Part shown: one piece after another, positions 57,044 through 64,000 of the stretch
Numbering within the stretch: position 1 is the first letter of the stretch
Layout: every line of letters starts with the position of its first letter
Origin: Pelomonas sp. CA6
GTDB taxonomy: Bacteria > Pseudomonadota > Gammaproteobacteria > Burkholderiales > Burkholderiaceae_C
Assembly: GCF_022549225.1 (NCBI RefSeq)
Contig: NZ_JAKZFD010000004.1
Coordinates: forward strand, 1-64,000
Length of the DNA: 64,000 bases
Direction: 5' to 3'
Notes under the pieces: model-generated
What the model saw: the letters and a program-made list of their open reading frames with translations, nothing else
What the model was told of the DNA's origin: nothing
The model's database searches: none
Program-made: the position numbers and the translations under genes

Positions 57044-58038
57044 CCTTCCCGCAAGATCCGCGTCCCAAGCTGCTGCTGGTGGACGACGAACCCGTCAACC
57101 TGCAGGTGCTGCGCCAGATCCTGCAGCAGGACTACCGGCTGCTGTTCGCGCGCGACGGTGCGCGCGCGCTGGAGCTGGCGCAGGCCGAGCAGCCGCAGCT
57201 CATCCTGCTGGACGTGATGATGCCGGCGCTGTCCGGGCTGGAGGTCTGCCGCCGGCTCAAGGGGCAGGCGGCGACGCGCGCGATCCCGGTGATCTTCGTC
57301 ACCGCGCTGGCCGACACGCAGGACGAAACCGAGGGCTTCGCCGCCGGCGCGGTGGACTACATCACCAAGCCGGTCAGCCCGCCCATCGTGCGTGCGCGCG
57401 TGCGCACCCACCTGTCGCTGGTGCATGCCGAGGAGCTGCGCGAGACGCGGCTGCAGATCGTGCGCCGGCTAGGCCGCGCCGCCGAGTACAAGGACAACGA
57501 GACCGGCTGGCACGTGGTGCGCATGAGCCACTACGCGCAGATCCTGGCGCGCGCCGCCGGCTTCGGCGAGGCGGCGGCCGACGAGATCCTGCACGCCGCG
57601 CCCATGCACGACGTGGGCAAGCTGGGCATCCCGGACGCCATCCTGCAAAAGCCCGGCAAGCTGGACGAGCAGGAGTGGGCCATCATGAGCCGCCATCCCG
57701 AGATCGGCGCCGAGATCCTCGGCGAGGACCCCTCCAGCCTGCTGCAGATGGCGCGCCGCATCGCGCTGGCCCACCATGAAAAATGGGATGGCAGCGGCTA
57801 TCCGCGCGGGCTGGCCGGCGAGCAGATTCCGGTGGAGGCGCGCATCGTCGCCATCGCCGATGTGTTCGACGCGCTGACCAGCGTGCGCCCCTACAAGCCG
57901 GCCTGGCCGGTGGAGCGCGCGGTGGAGCTGCTCAAGTCCGAGAGCGGCCGCCATTTCGAGCCGCGCCTGGTGGCCCTGTTTCTGGATCATCTGCCCGAGG
58001 TGCTGGAGGTGCGCTCGCGCTTCCTCGAAGAAGGCTGA
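57040..58038 (+). CDS. Response regulator with HD-GYP domain (cyclic di-GMP phosphodiesterase)
   Basis: 332 residues: receiver with D58 (LILLDVMMP), then HD-GYP with the metal-site H-D (MHDVGKLGIPD) and HHEKWDGSGYPRGLAG. HD-GYP proteins hydrolyse cyclic di-GMP. Coupled to the upstream hybrid kinase, which likely phosphorylates it; a GGDEF gene lies 1.4 kb downstream, so this neighbourhood handles cyclic di-GMP turnover. Confidence 0.9.
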   Translation: MTFPQDPRPKLLLVDDEPVNLQVLRQILQQDYRLLFARDGARALELAQAEQPQLILLDVMMPALSGLEVCRRLKGQAATRAIPVIFVTALADTQDETEGFAAGAVDYITKPVSPPIVRARVRTHLSLVHAEELRETRLQIVRRLGRAAEYKDNETGWHVVRMSHYAQILARAAGFGEAAADEILHAAPMHDVGKLGIPDAILQKPGKLDEQEWAIMSRHPEIGAEILGEDPSSLLQMARRIALAHHEKWDGSGYPRGLAGEQIPVEARIVAIADVFDALTSVRPYKPAWPVERAVELLKSESGRHFEPRLVALFLDHLPEVLEVRSRFLEEG

Positions 58039-58159
58039 GCCCGCGCCGGCCGCGACCCCAGGTTATGGCCGGCGCCGCGATCGTGATGCCCGCGCCGCGT
58101 CGGCGCGACGGTGCGGCGCGCCGCGCCCCGGAATAATGGGCGCCCGAAAGGACCCGCCC

Positions 58160-59407
58160 ATGGTGCTCAACTACATCTGGATCGCCTTCTTCCTGATCGG
58201 CTTCGGCGTCGCGCTGCTGCGCCTGCTGCAGGGCGATCTGCTGATCTTCTCGCAGGTGCTGACCGGCATCTTCGACACCGCGAAGACCGGCTTCGACATC
58301 TCGCTGGGCCTGGTGGGCGTGATGTGCCTGTGGCTGGGCATCATGAAGATCGGCGAGAACGCCGGCGTGATCCAGCTCTTCGCGCGCGTGCTGGCGCCCT
58401 TTTTCGCGCGCATCTTCCCCGAGGTGCCCAAGGGCCATCCGGCGGGCGGCTCCATGGTGATGAACTTCTCGGCCAACATGCTGGGGCTGGACAACGCCGC
58501 GACGCCGCTGGGCCTGAAGGCGATGAAGGAGCTGCAGGAGATCAACCCGCAGAAGGACGTCGCCAGCAACGCGATGATCATGTTCCTGGTGCTCAACACC
58601 GCGGGCATCACGCTGATCCCCACCTCGGTGATCGCGATCCGCCAGACCATGGCGATCGACCAGGGCCTGCAGAACTTCAACGCGGCGGACATCTTCCTGC
58701 CCACGCTGATCGGCACCTTCATCTCCTTCGCCGCCGGCCTGGTCGCGGTGGCCTGGGTGCAGCGCATCCGGCTGCTGAGCTGGCCGGTGATGGGCTTCTT
58801 CGGCGGCTTCGTCGCCATCATGGCGGCGCTGTGGACCTGGCTGCACGGCTATCCGCCGGAGCAGATGTCGCGCCTGATCGGCCTGCTGGGCAGCCTGGTG
58901 ATCATGAGCATCATCGTCGCCTTCATCGCGGTGGGGGCCTGGCGGCGCATCAACGTCTATGAGAGCTTCGTCGAGGGCGCCAAGGAAGGCTTCGGCGTCG
59001 CGGTGCAGATCATTCCCTACCTGGTCGCGATCCTGGTCGCGATCTCGGTCTTCCGCAGCACCGGCTGCATGGACTACGTGGTGCAGGCCATCGCCGCGCT
59101 GGTGGGCCTGCTGGGCCTGCCCACCGACTTCGTGCCGGCGCTGCCGGTGGGGCTGATGAAGACCCTGTCCGGCAGCGGCGCGCGCGGCCTGATGGTGGAC
59201 GTGATGAAGACCTATGGCGTGGACAGCTTCCAGGGCAAGCTCGCCGCCATCATCCAGGGCTCCACCGAGACCACCTTCTATGTGCTGGCGGTCTATTTCG
59301 GCAGCGTCAACATCAAGAAGACGCGCTATGCGCTGAGCTGCGGGCTGTTCGCCGACCTGGTGGGGCTGGTGGGCGCCATCGTCGTCGGCTACTGGTTCTT
59401 CAAGTGA
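58160..59407 (+). CDS. Fused SpmA/SpmB-type (nucleoside-recognition domain) membrane protein
   Basis: 415 residues, ~8-10 membrane segments, with two copies of the gate/nucleoside-recognition domain: the first contains GGSMVMNFSANMLGLDNAATPLGLKAM, the second LPVGLMKTLSGSGARGLM and IIQGSTETTFYVLAVYFGSV. In Bacillus SpmA and SpmB are separate proteins for spore maturation; in non-sporing proteobacteria the fused form has no agreed role. ATG 58160. It overlaps the GGDEF gene tail-to-tail by 8 bp. Confidence 0.85.
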   Translation: MVLNYIWIAFFLIGFGVALLRLLQGDLLIFSQVLTGIFDTAKTGFDISLGLVGVMCLWLGIMKIGENAGVIQLFARVLAPFFARIFPEVPKGHPAGGSMVMNFSANMLGLDNAATPLGLKAMKELQEINPQKDVASNAMIMFLVLNTAGITLIPTSVIAIRQTMAIDQGLQNFNAADIFLPTLIGTFISFAAGLVAVAWVQRIRLLSWPVMGFFGGFVAIMAALWTWLHGYPPEQMSRLIGLLGSLVIMSIIVAFIAVGAWRRINVYESFVEGAKEGFGVAVQIIPYLVAILVAISVFRSTGCMDYVVQAIAALVGLLGLPTDFVPALPVGLMKTLSGSGARGLMVDVMKTYGVDSFQGKLAAIIQGSTETTFYVLAVYFGSVNIKKTRYALSCGLFADLVGLVGAIVVGYWFFK

Positions 59408-60554
59408 GCGCGGCGCGCGCGATGCGGTCGCGCCCCTCCTGCTTGGCGCGGTAGAGCGCTGCGTCGGCACGCGCCAGCAGCTCGTCCAGCGTCGGCGCGG
59501 GCTGGGTCCCCGCAGGCAGGCTGATCAGCCCGCCGCTGAGGCTGGCCGCAGGCTCGCCCTGGCGGCCCGCGACCGCCGCGCGCACCCGCTCGGCCACCGC
59601 GGCCGCGGCATCGGCGCCGGTCTCGGGCAGCAGCACGACGAACTCCTCGCCGCCGAAGCGGCCGATCTGGTCGGACTGGCGCAGCCCGGTGCGCGCCAGC
59701 GCCACCACCTCGCGCAGCACGCGGTCGCCGGTCAGATGGCCGTGCTGGTCGTTGATGCGCTTGAAGTGGTCCAGGTCAAAAATCATCAGCGACAGCGCAT
59801 GCCCGTAGCGGCGCGCGCGCTCCAGCTCCAGCACCGCCAGCTCCATCCAGGCGCGCCGCGTCAGTGCGCCGGTCAGGTCGTCGTGACGGGCGATGTGGCG
59901 GAACTCCTCGCGCAGCCGCTCGCTGGCCATCAGCAGCACGCCCACGCTGGCCAGCAACAGCGCGAAGTTGAAGGCCGAAATGTAGAGCGCCTGCGCCAGG
60001 CTGGGATCGAAGCGGCCCGAGTCCGGGCCATCCACCCACAGGCCGCTGGCCGCGCGCACCGCCATGATCAGCGCCATGGCCAGCAACACCATGGCCGTGA
60101 AGCGCGAGCCGAAGCTGCGCTCCTGCCGCGCCAGCACGCGCACATGGGCCAGCAGCAGCACCGCCGCGCTGAGCGTGAAGATCCAGACGCGCACCCGATA
60201 GTCCGGCCAGACCTGCAGGAACAGCGCCAGCGCCAGCAGGCTCAGCGCCAGGCCCAGCAGCACCGGCTTCCAGCGCGTAGGCAGCCCGTAGAAGCGCCGC
60301 GTGCCGATCAGGAACAGCGCCAGGCCGCCCAGCAGCAGGCCGTTGCCGGCCACCACCACCAGCAGCTGCGGCAGCAGGGGCTCCAGCGCGTAGAACAGCA
60401 CCGAGGCGGCGCAGGTGAGCGGCGCCCAGGCCCAGGCCAGGCTGCCCGGCGTCGCGGCCGGATGGTTGCGGCGCACGCCCAGCAACAGCAGGCCCAGCAC
60501 CGCGCCCATCAGCCCGGCCATCACGGCCAGCGAGCGCAGGTCCAGGCTCAGCAT
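59400..60554 (-). CDS. Diguanylate cyclase with membrane sensor
   Basis: 384 residues: N-terminal membrane region (residues ~1-215, about seven hydrophobic segments) and a GGDEF domain with the active-site loop RFGGEEFVVLLPET, so catalysis is plausible. No RxxD inhibitory site is obvious five residues upstream (RQSDQIGRF holds R-Q-S-D, which could serve as one). ATG 60554. Divergent from the DUF4198 gene. Confidence 0.88.
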   Translation of the reverse strand: MLSLDLRSLAVMAGLMGAVLGLLLLGVRRNHPAATPGSLAWAWAPLTCAASVLFYALEPLLPQLLVVVAGNGLLLGGLALFLIGTRRFYGLPTRWKPVLLGLALSLLALALFLQVWPDYRVRVWIFTLSAAVLLLAHVRVLARQERSFGSRFTAMVLLAMALIMAVRAASGLWVDGPDSGRFDPSLAQALYISAFNFALLLASVGVLLMASERLREEFRHIARHDDLTGALTRRAWMELAVLELERARRYGHALSLMIFDLDHFKRINDQHGHLTGDRVLREVVALARTGLRQSDQIGRFGGEEFVVLLPETGADAAAAVAERVRAAVAGRQGEPAASLSGGLISLPAGTQPAPTLDELLARADAALYRAKQEGRDRIARAALT

Positions 60555-60659
60555 CGCGCCACGCGTGAAAAGAAAGTCATCCGCATTGACGCAATGTAGC
60601 GGCGAGCCGCGAGGGGGCGGACTGCGCATCGCACGCGCGCCGTGGATTCGTTTGCGCTA

Positions 60660-60679
60660 TTGCGAACAATTCTCATTTG
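60660..60679 (+). promoter_or_regulatory. Probable Fur box
   Basis: TTGCGAACAATTCTCATTT matches the usual proteobacterial Fur-box type (GCAAAT/AATNATTCTCATTT variants). It lies 160 bp upstream of the DUF4198 ATG in an otherwise GC-rich leader, and ahead of the siderophore receptor gene. Confidence 0.65.
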
Positions 60680-60696
60680 CTAAGCTATGATTCGGG

Positions 60697-60715
60697 TGGC
60701 GCCCTGGTGGCGCCA
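60697..60715. repeat. Inverted repeat in the leader of the iron operon
   Basis: TGGCGCC, loop CTGGT, GGCGCCA, followed by TTTGT. It could be an operator or a weak attenuator hairpin. No riboswitch was recognised around it. Confidence 0.35.
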
Positions 60716-60838
60716 TTTGTCAGGCCAGCCGTCGCCCGCCTGCCCGTTCCTCCGGGACAGGGTGCCGACGCCGAAGGCCCAGGTTCCCGGAGGCGGCCCA
60801 CCGCCCTGCCGCTACGGCTTCTGACTCCGGAACACACC

Positions 60839-61588
60839 ATGCCGTCCCCGATTCCACCCCTGCCGGCCCCCAGCCGGCGCCTGGGCCTCGCGCTGGCCCT
60901 GCTCCTCGGCGCCTCGGGCGCGTCCGCCCACCAGCTCTGGCTGGAGCAGGCCGATCAGGTCATCCACCTGCGCTTCGGCGAATACGCCGACAACCTGCGC
61001 GAACGCTCGCCGGGGCTGCTGGACAAGTTGGTCCAGCCGCAGGCCCGGCTGCAGCGTGGCGACCAGTTGCTGCCGCTGGCGCTGCGCCGGGGCAGCGACG
61101 GCTTCGCGCTGCCCATGCGCGCCGGGCGCGGCGAGTCGCTGCTGGTCCAGGACGACAGCTACCCGCTGATCGAGCGCCGCGACGGCGAGCGCGTGCTCTC
61201 GCACAGCGCCTGGATTCCGGCCGCGCGCTGGGTCTTGGGGCCGGGCGCGCTGGCGCCGCAGCTCACCCTGGACCTGCTGCCGCAGGACGAGCCCGGCAGC
61301 TTCCGCGTGGTCTACAAGGGTCAGGTCTTGCCCAAGGCCAGGGTGGAGGTGGTGTCGCCTTCGGGCTGGAGCCGCAGCGTGCTGGCCGACGAGCAGGGCC
61401 GGCTGCGCCTGGAGCTGCCCTGGCGCGGTCAGTACGTGCTGGAGGTCAAGCACCAGGACCCGAGCGGCGGCGAACGCGCCGGCCAGCGCTACGAGCAGGC
61501 GCTGTACGTGACCACGCTGAGCCTGGTCCAGCCCCTGGGACCGGCCGCGCCGCCGCCCCCGCCCCCCACCGCGCCTTCGCAGCCCTGA
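60839..61588 (+). CDS. DUF4198 periplasmic protein (NikM-like metal/iron-linked)
   Basis: 249 residues, with a signal peptide predicted to end at ...GASA before HQLWLE. An N-terminal His just after the cleavage site is typical of DUF4198 proteins, which accompany metal or TonB receptor genes and may bind a metal. The tail is proline-rich (PPPPPPTAPS). It lies directly upstream of a TonB siderophore receptor (72 bp) and downstream of the Fur box, so iron-regulated metal handling is likely. Confidence 0.8.
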   Translation: MPSPIPPLPAPSRRLGLALALLLGASGASAHQLWLEQADQVIHLRFGEYADNLRERSPGLLDKLVQPQARLQRGDQLLPLALRRGSDGFALPMRAGRGESLLVQDDSYPLIERRDGERVLSHSAWIPAARWVLGPGALAPQLTLDLLPQDEPGSFRVVYKGQVLPKARVEVVSPSGWSRSVLADEQGRLRLELPWRGQYVLEVKHQDPSGGERAGQRYEQALYVTTLSLVQPLGPAAPPPPPPTAPSQP

Positions 61589-61659
61589 GCACGACGCCCC
61601 GCGTCGCCCCCGTTTCAGCGCCTCCCCCTTTCATCGTCCCCCCACCACCGGCCCGCCGC

Positions 61660-63909
61660 ATGCGCCGCCGCCGGTTTCAGTCCACCATGATCCCGTCCCC
61701 ACACCGCTCTTCCGGTTGCCTCGCCGCGCCGGTTTCCCCCATCGCCCGCGCCGCGCTGCTGTGCCTCGTGCTGAGCGGCCCCGCGCTGGCCCAGCAGGCC
61801 GCGCCCCTGCCCGAGCCCGAGCCGGCCGAGTCCGCTCCCGCGGCGGGCGCCGAGGCCGCGCGCCCGGCCGCCGCGCAGCGCCTGGACAAGGTCCAGCTCA
61901 ACGGCAGCCGGCGCGCCAGCCTCAGCACCCGGCTGCCGCTGAGCCGGCGCGAGACGCCGCAATCGCTGACCAGCGTCGGCGCCCAGCGCCTGGAGGACGA
62001 GCAACTGCTCAGCGTGGACGATGTGCTGCGCCAGGTCACCGGCGTCAACGTGAGCCACTACGACACGCAGCGCCCGCTCTACTTCGCGCGCGGCTTCCAG
62101 ATCACCGACTTCCAGGTCGACGGCATGCCCAGCTACAGCGGCTCCACCAACCAGGAGTACGACACCGCGCTGTACGAGCGCATCGACATCGTGCGCGGCG
62201 CCAACGGCCTGCTCAGTGGCGCGGGGCTGCCCTCGGCGACCATCCACCTGCAGCGCAAGCGCGCGCAGCGCGACTTCGCCGCCGCCGCGGCGCTCACCGT
62301 CGGCGCCTGGAACCTGCGCCGGCTGCAGGGCGACCTCAACGTTCCGCTCAGCGAGGACGGCCGGCTGCGCGCCCGCTTCGTCGCCGCCCTCCAAAAGCGC
62401 GACAGCCACCTGGACCGCTACCAGGAGGACAAGGCCGCCTGGATGGCGGTGCTGGAGGCCGAGCCGCAAGCCGGCACCGTGCTGACCCTGGGCGTGCAGA
62501 ACCAGGACAACCGGCCCACCGGCTCCACCTGGGGCACCATCCCGCGCTTCGCCGCGGACGGCTCACTGGCCCGGCTGCCCGTCTCGACCAACTTCGCGCC
62601 GCGCTGGACACGCTGGTCGCGCGAGTCCGGCACCCTCTTCCTGAATGCCGAGCAGCGCCTGGGCGAGGACTGGGCGCTGAAGGCCGCCTACAACCACACG
62701 CGCGGCGAGGTGGTGAGCCGGCGCGCCTATGCCAGCGGCTTCCCCGACCCGCGCACCGGCCAGGGCGTCTACCTGCTGGCCGGCGTCAGCGACGGCGAGG
62801 ACCGCCGCGACGCCGCGGACCTCTACCTGTCCGGCCGCTTCTCCTGGCTGGGCCGCCGCCACGAGCTGGTGCTGGGCGCCAGCAGCCAGCGCCTGCGCGC
62901 GCTGTCGCCCACGCTCAGCGCGGTCGGCAAATGGCGCTACGACATCCCCGACCTGGCGCGCTGGGACGGCAACGCCCCCGAGCCGGAGGTCACCCGCACC
63001 GGCGCGCGCCGCGTCACGGTGACGCAGCAGAGCGGCCTCTACGCCACCGCGCGCTGGCGCCTGACCGAGCCGCTGGCGCTGATCACCGGGCTGCGCGTGA
63101 GCCACTGGAAGACCTGGACCGACGCCTGGAACGCCCAGGGCGGCTACAGCGGCCGCAGCGCCGCCTACCGCGTCGGCGACGAGCTGACGCCCTATCTGGG
63201 CCTGGTCCATGAGCTGGGGAGGGGCCATTCCGTCTACGCCAGCATCACCGACATCTTCAAGCCGCAGAACTACCGCGACCGCGACAACCGCCCGCTCGCC
63301 CCGGTGCGCGGCAAGAACCTGGAACTGGGCATCAAGGGCGAGCTGGACAACGGCCTCGCCTGGTCGGCCGCCGCCTTCCGGACGCGCCAGAACGGCCTGG
63401 GCGTGCGCGACAGCAGCGTGCCCGAGGGCAGCCTGCCCGACGGCAGCTCCGCCTTCATCGGCGTCGACGGCACCGAGAGCCGCGGTCTGGAGCTGGAGCT
63501 GTTCGGCGAACCGCTGCCCGGCCTCAGCCTGCAGGGCGGCTACACCTATCTGCATACGCGCCGCCAGGCCACCGACCTGATCTGGACCAATCTGCCCGAC
63601 CACTACCTGCAGGTCTCGGGCCGCTACCGCTTCGGCGGCGCGCTGCAGGGCCTGAGCCTGGGCGCCAGCCTGAATTGGCAGAGCGCGGTGGAGGGCTTCA
63701 ACATCCCCCACCCGCTGCTGGGCACGACCACGGTGCGCCAGCCCGCCTATGCGCTGCTGGGCCTGAGCGCCGGCTGGCGCTTCAACGAGCGCTACAGCCT
63801 CACGCTGTCGGCCCGCAATGTGCTGGACCAGCGCTACTGGGCCAACCTGGACTATCCCAACTACGGCGAGCCGCGCAACTGGCTGCTGAGCCTGCACGCC
63901 CGTCTCTGA
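61660..63909 (+). CDS. TonB-dependent siderophore receptor
   Basis: 749 residues from ATG 61660; ATG 61687 is equally possible (no clear ribosome site for either). Signal peptide ending near ALAQQ, no STN domain, plug beginning at RRETPQSLTSVGAQRLEDEQL, FARGFQITDFQVDGMP and IVRGANGLLSGAG (FhuE/FpvA-type TonB receptor), barrel ending in LHARL. The family imports ferric siderophores. The ligand is unknown. It is distinct from the four receptors at 13.4-23.4 kb. Confidence 0.88.
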   Translation: MRRRRFQSTMIPSPHRSSGCLAAPVSPIARAALLCLVLSGPALAQQAAPLPEPEPAESAPAAGAEAARPAAAQRLDKVQLNGSRRASLSTRLPLSRRETPQSLTSVGAQRLEDEQLLSVDDVLRQVTGVNVSHYDTQRPLYFARGFQITDFQVDGMPSYSGSTNQEYDTALYERIDIVRGANGLLSGAGLPSATIHLQRKRAQRDFAAAAALTVGAWNLRRLQGDLNVPLSEDGRLRARFVAALQKRDSHLDRYQEDKAAWMAVLEAEPQAGTVLTLGVQNQDNRPTGSTWGTIPRFAADGSLARLPVSTNFAPRWTRWSRESGTLFLNAEQRLGEDWALKAAYNHTRGEVVSRRAYASGFPDPRTGQGVYLLAGVSDGEDRRDAADLYLSGRFSWLGRRHELVLGASSQRLRALSPTLSAVGKWRYDIPDLARWDGNAPEPEVTRTGARRVTVTQQSGLYATARWRLTEPLALITGLRVSHWKTWTDAWNAQGGYSGRSAAYRVGDELTPYLGLVHELGRGHSVYASITDIFKPQNYRDRDNRPLAPVRGKNLELGIKGELDNGLAWSAAAFRTRQNGLGVRDSSVPEGSLPDGSSAFIGVDGTESRGLELELFGEPLPGLSLQGGYTYLHTRRQATDLIWTNLPDHYLQVSGRYRFGGALQGLSLGASLNWQSAVEGFNIPHPLLGTTTVRQPAYALLGLSAGWRFNERYSLTLSARNVLDQRYWANLDYPNYGEPRNWLLSLHARL

Positions 63910-63912
63910 GCC

Positions 63913-64000
63913 ATGGCCACGCCTCCGAACGCCCCGCTGCCGCTGCGCTACCGCGGCGCCGTGCTCTCGCGCAGCCTGGCCGCGCTGGCGGGCGGCTACC
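63913..64000 (+). CDS. DUF3649-like inner-membrane protein, start only (runs off the window)
   Basis: Starts at ATG 63913, three bases after the receptor stop codon; the visible 29 codons (MATPPNAPLPLRYRGAV then LSRSLAALAGGY) resemble the start of DUF3649 proteins that follow siderophore receptors in iron loci. It is cut off by the window edge, so the call is tentative. Confidence 0.45.
   Translation, partial: MATPPNAPLPLRYRGAVLSRSLAALAGGY

Noticed and set aside
60681-60838. Cobalamin riboswitch before the DUF4198 gene
   Set aside because: Long leader and TonB context prompted a look, but no B12 box or conserved cobalamin core was found.

Overview
The window is very GC-rich, densely coding DNA with bacterial gene organisation: many ATGA start/stop overlaps and short gaps. 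Gene content (GlnE next to YhdP and a nitrilase, MetNIQ, a rhombosortase-like protein, FecI/FecR-type signalling, many TonB receptors) suggests a betaproteobacterium of the order Burkholderiales, probably near Roseateles/Paucibacter/Rubrivivax. That placement is inference from gene content and composition. No rRNA, tRNA or CRISPR array was seen.

Region 1 (1-5.8 kb) is an accessory island with visibly lower GC and different codon use. It carries five same-strand genes that look like antiviral defence: two HNH nucleases with type IV restriction-like N-terminal parts, a CoiA-like zinc-ribbon protein, a HEPN protein (TIGR02391-like, R-N-P-x-x-H motif), and a membrane-anchored CoiA-like PD-(D/E)XK protein. 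The right edge (5622-5755) has three direct repeats and a TGTCG terminus, which reads like the end of a Tn7/Tn5053-type transposon. The left end is outside the window.

Region 2 (5.9-32.9 kb) is the most interesting part. A D-amino-acid dehydrogenase-like gene is followed by a FecI/FecR sigma/anti-sigma pair, a cytosolic M23-like peptidase, a MipA/lipoprotein/two-component block, four tandem paralogous TonB receptors (three with the STN signalling domain), two MFS transporters, three S12 serine hydrolases with D-aminopeptidase/MlrB-type motifs, and an M81 (MlrC-type) metallopeptidase. Four copies of one promoter-like element (half-sites 16 bp apart) precede the sigma gene, the M23 gene and the first and fourth TonB receptors, so the region looks like a single ECF regulon. 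The enzyme and transporter set matches mlrB, mlrC and mlrD of microcystin degradation without mlrA. I infer an uptake and breakdown system for a D-amino-acid-containing (perhaps cyclic or nonribosomal) peptide: import across the outer membrane by TonB receptors, across the inner membrane by MFS carriers, and hydrolysis in the cytoplasm.

Region 3 (32.9-53.6 kb) is mostly ordinary chromosome: AraC regulators with an MFS exporter, an orphan NuoB paralogue, GST, the glnE-rhombosortase-EamA overlapping operon, divergent yhdP-nitrilase, an amino-acid-type chemoreceptor, VOC and GNAT proteins, a lipoprotein, and the metNIQ methionine importer ending at a clear intrinsic terminator.

Region 4 (53.6-64 kb) has an MHYT hybrid kinase overlapping an HD-GYP response regulator, a fused SpmA/SpmB-type membrane protein, a GGDEF protein, and a probable Fur-controlled iron/metal locus (DUF4198 protein, TonB siderophore receptor, start of a DUF3649-like gene) that runs off the right edge.
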